10,565 nucleotides of DNA from JAZSQT01 sp045538075 (lineage in GTDB: Bacteria > Chrysiogenota > Deferribacteres > Deferribacterales > Mucispirillaceae). This document shows, one piece after another, positions 8,381 through 10,565 of this stretch; within the stretch, counting starts at the first letter, position 1; each line of letters starts with the position of its first letter. A program made the translations under genes and the position numbers. The stretch lies in the NCBI GenBank assembly GCA_045538075.1, contig JAZSQT010000015.1, positions 1 to 10,565 of the forward strand, in the 5' to 3' direction. The notes below the pieces were generated by a model, which searched no databases, was not told where the DNA came from, and was given only the letters and a program-made list of their open reading frames with translations.

Positions 8381-9457
8381 TTAATCAACTTTAAGTTGTT
8401 CCCAATATTTTTGATAGATAGTTATTGCTTCACCAACACTATCTTGCATTTCAGCGTTAGTAAGATCTGTTGTATTAGGGAAAATAATACGACTGTTTTT
8501 TGTAGATTCATCAAGATGCTCTTTTGAAGATGTTAAAGGTGATGTATAACCAGATGCTTCAGAAATTTTTGCAGAAATATCAGGTCTGCTTATGAAATTA
8601 ATAAAAGCTAACGCATTATCTACATTTTTTGCTTTAGCAGGAATTACTACGCAATCCATCCAAAGAGCAGCACCATCTTGTGGGTATATATACTTGATAT
8701 TAGGATTTTCTTGATTTGCTCTAAATGCTTCTCCACCCCATATCATACCTACATGAACTTCTTCAGCTAAAAATGGTACTTTTGGTGAATCAGAGTTAAA
8801 AAGACGAACTGATGGCATAATTTTTTTAAGTTCTTCATATGCAGCTTTAATTTCATCTTCGTTAGTTGTATTACCAGAATATCCAAGACTTTTTAATGCC
8901 ATATGGAAAACTTCTCTAACATCGTTTTGTAACATAAGTTTTCCTTTAAACTCTTCGTTCCATAAATCTTTCCAAGTTTTAACTTTTGATTCATCAATAT
9001 ATTTTGTATTAACTGCAATACCAGTTGTTCCCCACATAAAAGGGAGGCTATATTCATTATTAGGGTCAAATTTTTGGTTTAAAAGAGCTGGGTCAAATTC
9101 TTTAAAATTTTTAATTTTAGTTATATCAATTTTTTGAATTAAACCTTCATCACTCATTTTTTTTATATAGTATGTTGAAGGAAATGTAACGTCATAGCCT
9201 TCACCACCTACAAGTTTAAGTTTAGCATACATTGCTTCGTTACTATCAAAAGTAGTATATACTACTTTAATTCCAGTTTCTTCTTCAAACTGTTGTAGTA
9301 TTTCATCAGGTATATACTCACTCCAGTTATAAACATAAACCTCTTGTGAACCTTTTTTTGCAGAAACATCAGAAGTTGTATTTTCTGCATTTTTAGATTT
9401 TTTAGTGCAAGCAACAAGAGCTATGCTCATCAAAATAGCAACTAAAAATTTTTTCAT
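8381..9457 (-). CDS. potD: Spermidine/putrescine-binding lipoprotein PotD
   Basis: Substrate-binding protein of the polyamine ABC importer, 358 residues. The N-terminus MKKFLVAILMSIALVAC is a lipoprotein signal with lipobox LVAC and acylated C17; residue +2 is Thr. The mature protein is closely like E. coli PotD along its length: VYVYNWSEYIP, ETGIKVVYTTFDSNEAMYAK, PSTYY, DPNNEYSLPFMWG, LGYSGNTT and NSDSPKVPF. Positions equivalent to the polyamine-contact residues of E. coli PotD are kept: W45, Y48, S94, Y96, D179, E182, W240, W266, D268, Y304 and Q338. It should therefore bind spermidine and/or putrescine; which is preferred cannot be told. The frame is open 17 codons further upstream, to 9508, but ATG 9457 has AGGAG eight bases before it and begins the signal peptide. 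The start overlaps the potC stop as ATGA. It is the last gene of the minus-strand operon. Confidence 0.96.
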   Translation of the reverse strand: MKKFLVAILMSIALVACTKKSKNAENTTSDVSAKKGSQEVYVYNWSEYIPDEILQQFEEETGIKVVYTTFDSNEAMYAKLKLVGGEGYDVTFPSTYYIKKMSDEGLIQKIDITKIKNFKEFDPALLNQKFDPNNEYSLPFMWGTTGIAVNTKYIDESKVKTWKDLWNEEFKGKLMLQNDVREVFHMALKSLGYSGNTTNEDEIKAAYEELKKIMPSVRLFNSDSPKVPFLAEEVHVGMIWGGEAFRANQENPNIKYIYPQDGAALWMDCVVIPAKAKNVDNALAFINFISRPDISAKISEASGYTSPLTSSKEHLDESTKNSRIIFPNTTDLTNAEMQDSVGEAITIYQKYWEQLKVD

Positions 9458-10227
9458 TTTCTTCTCTCCTTTAATAAAAATTGTGCTATTACTACTAAAA
9501 CTATACAAAATAAAAATATTATTGCACTTAGTGCATTAACTTCTGGTTTAATACCAAGTCTAACCATAGAATAAATTTTTAATGGTAAAACTTCAAAAGT
9601 TGGACCTGTAGTAAAAGTGCTAACGATAGTATCGTCCATGGAAATAGTAAAACTTAGTAGCCAACCTGCAACTACAGCTGGTGCAACAGATGGTAAAATT
9701 ATATACCAAAAAATACGCCATTCATCAGCACCTAAATCTTTTCCGGCTTCAATAATAGTTTTATCAAAACCACTTAATCGTGTAAAAAGAACTATCATTA
9801 CAAAAGGTAAACTCATAGTAGTATGAGCTATAAGCAATGTAGTAAATCCTAAAGGCATAGTAATTAATTTAAATAAAATTAATAATGAAATCCCCATAAC
9901 AATTTCTGGCGACATCATTAAAATATAAGTGATTGTCATTAAAAAGTTTTTACCAAAAAATCTATATCTGAAAATACTAACAGATGCTAATGTTCCTATA
10001 ATCATTGCTAAGGTAGCTGATGATGAAGCTACAATAAAAGAGTTAATAGCAGAATCTATTAATGTAGAATTATTAAAAAGTTTTATATACCATTTTGTTG
10101 TAAATCCAGTCCAATTAGTGCTAAATTCTGATTTATTAAAGGACAAAATTATAACTATAAATAAAGGTGCATATAAAAATATATATACAGAAAAAAGATA
10201 GAGTCTTTTAATTATTTTTCCAGCCAT
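9454..10227 (-). CDS. potC: Spermidine/putrescine ABC transporter permease PotC
   Basis: Inner-membrane channel subunit of the polyamine importer, 257 residues, close to the usual PotC length. Hydrophobic segments lie at about 9-30, 60-83, 95-120, 128-149, 176-196 and 232-252, consistent with six membrane helices of the BPD_transp_1 fold. The cytoplasmic EAA loop that docks on the ATPase PotA is seen at 160-188, with key residues E160, A161, G166 in DLGADEW, and P179. The N-terminal LYAPLFIVIILSFNKS and the segment SFTISMDDTIVSTFTTGP are PotC hallmarks. Start ATG 10227 is preceded by AAAGGTG and overlaps the potB stop by one base (TAATG). Its stop overlaps the potD start. Expected partners are PotB, PotD and an unseen PotA. 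Confidence 0.96.
   Translation of the reverse strand: MAGKIIKRLYLFSVYIFLYAPLFIVIILSFNKSEFSTNWTGFTTKWYIKLFNNSTLIDSAINSFIVASSSATLAMIIGTLASVSIFRYRFFGKNFLMTITYILMMSPEIVMGISLLILFKLITMPLGFTTLLIAHTTMSLPFVMIVLFTRLSGFDKTIIEAGKDLGADEWRIFWYIILPSVAPAVVAGWLLSFTISMDDTIVSTFTTGPTFEVLPLKIYSMVRLGIKPEVNALSAIIFLFCIVLVVIAQFLLKERRK
9466..9470 (-). promoter_or_regulatory. Strong ribosome binding site of potD
   Basis: AGGAG on the minus strand (within AAAGGAGAG), eight bases before ATG 9457. It lies inside the 3' end of potC and decides the potD start against the longer open frame reaching 9508. It should let potD be translated at a high rate, as suits a binding protein needed in excess over its channel. Confidence 0.85.
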
Positions 10228-10565
10228 TATAACACCTTTCTATTAATAGCTTTAACACTCTTATAGTAAGCAAAAAGCATAAATGCCATTACAATCATCA
10301 AAATATTACTAGCAGCTGCTCCAAAGGGCCAATTTCTTGAATTTAAAAATTGGTCTTTTATTAAATTTCCTATTAAAATATTTTTTGCTCCACCTAATAT
10401 ATCTGGAATATAAAAAAGTCCAAGAGATGGTAAAAAAACTAATAAAGAACCAGCCAATATTCCAGGTGTAGTAATAGGTAGTATTACGTATATAAATGTC
10501 TGAAGTTTTGAAGCACCTAAATCGTAAGATGCTTCAATAAATCTATTATCTAATTTTTCTATTGA
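10227..10565 (-). CDS. potB: Spermidine/putrescine ABC transporter permease PotB, 5'-partial
   Basis: The C-terminal 112 residues of the second channel subunit; the frame stays open to the window's right edge, so the start lies outside. The EAA loop that contacts PotA is present near the N-terminal end of the fragment (EASYDLGASKLQTFIYVILP, then TTPGI). It is followed by hydrophobic segments and the strongly PotB-like stretches VFLPSLGLFYIPDILGG, LIGNLIKDQFLN and WPFGAAAS. The end, KAINRKVL, resembles the E. coli PotB tail. An apparent start at 10457 is an internal TTG within conserved sequence and is not the gene's beginning. The 3' end shares one base with potC. The usual order potA-potB-potC-potD would place the ATPase gene to the right. 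Confidence 0.95.
   Translation of the reverse strand, partial: SIEKLDNRFIEASYDLGASKLQTFIYVILPITTPGILAGSLLVFLPSLGLFYIPDILGGAKNILIGNLIKDQFLNSRNWPFGAAASNILMIVMAFMLFAYYKSVKAINRKVL
10233..10239 (-). promoter_or_regulatory. Ribosome binding site of potC
   Basis: AAAGGTG on the minus strand, five bases before ATG 10227 and within the last codons of potB. It supports the chosen start and the TAATG coupling. Confidence 0.7.

Noticed and set aside
9458..9508. Upstream extension of potD by 17 codons
   Set aside because: It would put a non-signal stretch before a clear lipoprotein signal peptide, and the strong AGGAG site lies within this stretch eight bases before ATG 9457.
9929..10201. 90-residue open frame on the plus strand inside potC
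   Set aside because: It is antisense to the conserved membrane segments of PotC; its hydrophobic look simply reflects the complementary composition.
10227..10457. A separate 76-residue gene starting at 10457
   Set aside because: The start is a TTG inside conserved PotB sequence; the frame continues with a matching EAA loop up to the window edge.
1..10565. A novel defence, mobile or secondary-metabolite system
   Set aside because: Every gene falls into a known core family, there are no repeats, transposase, integrase, tRNA or composition break, and gene spacing is that of ordinary operons.

Overview
The window is an AT-rich (by eye about 30% GC), gene-dense bacterial segment with no gap over 80 bases. 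It carries two convergent gene clusters that meet at a shared hairpin terminator near position 8357. The host is probably a diderm. It makes menaquinone by the futalosine route (MqnC), has an exported AMIN-type peptidoglycan amidase with a TPR-like N-terminus, and has a DUF342/FapA protein beside a soluble histidine kinase. This mix together with the low GC would fit Deferribacterota (for example Mucispirillum or Deferribacter relatives) or a similar low-GC lineage. That placement is inference only; nothing in the window proves it.

Plus strand, 2-8304, is one tightly packed run of five genes: mqnC (5' end outside the window), a cytosolic GAF histidine kinase, a DUF342/FapA-family protein, uvrA, and an N-acetylmuramoyl-L-alanine amidase. 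A 16-base gap separates the first two genes. The other junctions overlap by 20, 11 and 4 bases, so co-transcription and translational coupling are likely. The functions are mixed: quinone synthesis, signalling, possible flagellar or polar assembly, nucleotide excision repair and septal wall splitting. The only pair with an obvious functional link is the kinase with the FapA-like protein.

Minus strand, 10565-8381, is the distal part of a spermidine/putrescine ABC importer operon, read right to left: potB (5' end outside the window), potC and potD. The joints are TAATG and ATGA overlaps. PotB and PotC form the membrane channel and PotD is the binding protein, here a lipoprotein. The ATPase PotA would be expected further right, upstream of potB.

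No mobile element, CRISPR array, RNA gene, prophage or toxin system was found. The window reads as ordinary core chromosome. The points most worth a second look are the coupled kinase/FapA pair, an unusual cluster of cysteines in the FapA-like protein, its possible Jag-N-like N-terminus, and the amidase's extra N-terminal module plus the insertion inside its catalytic domain.
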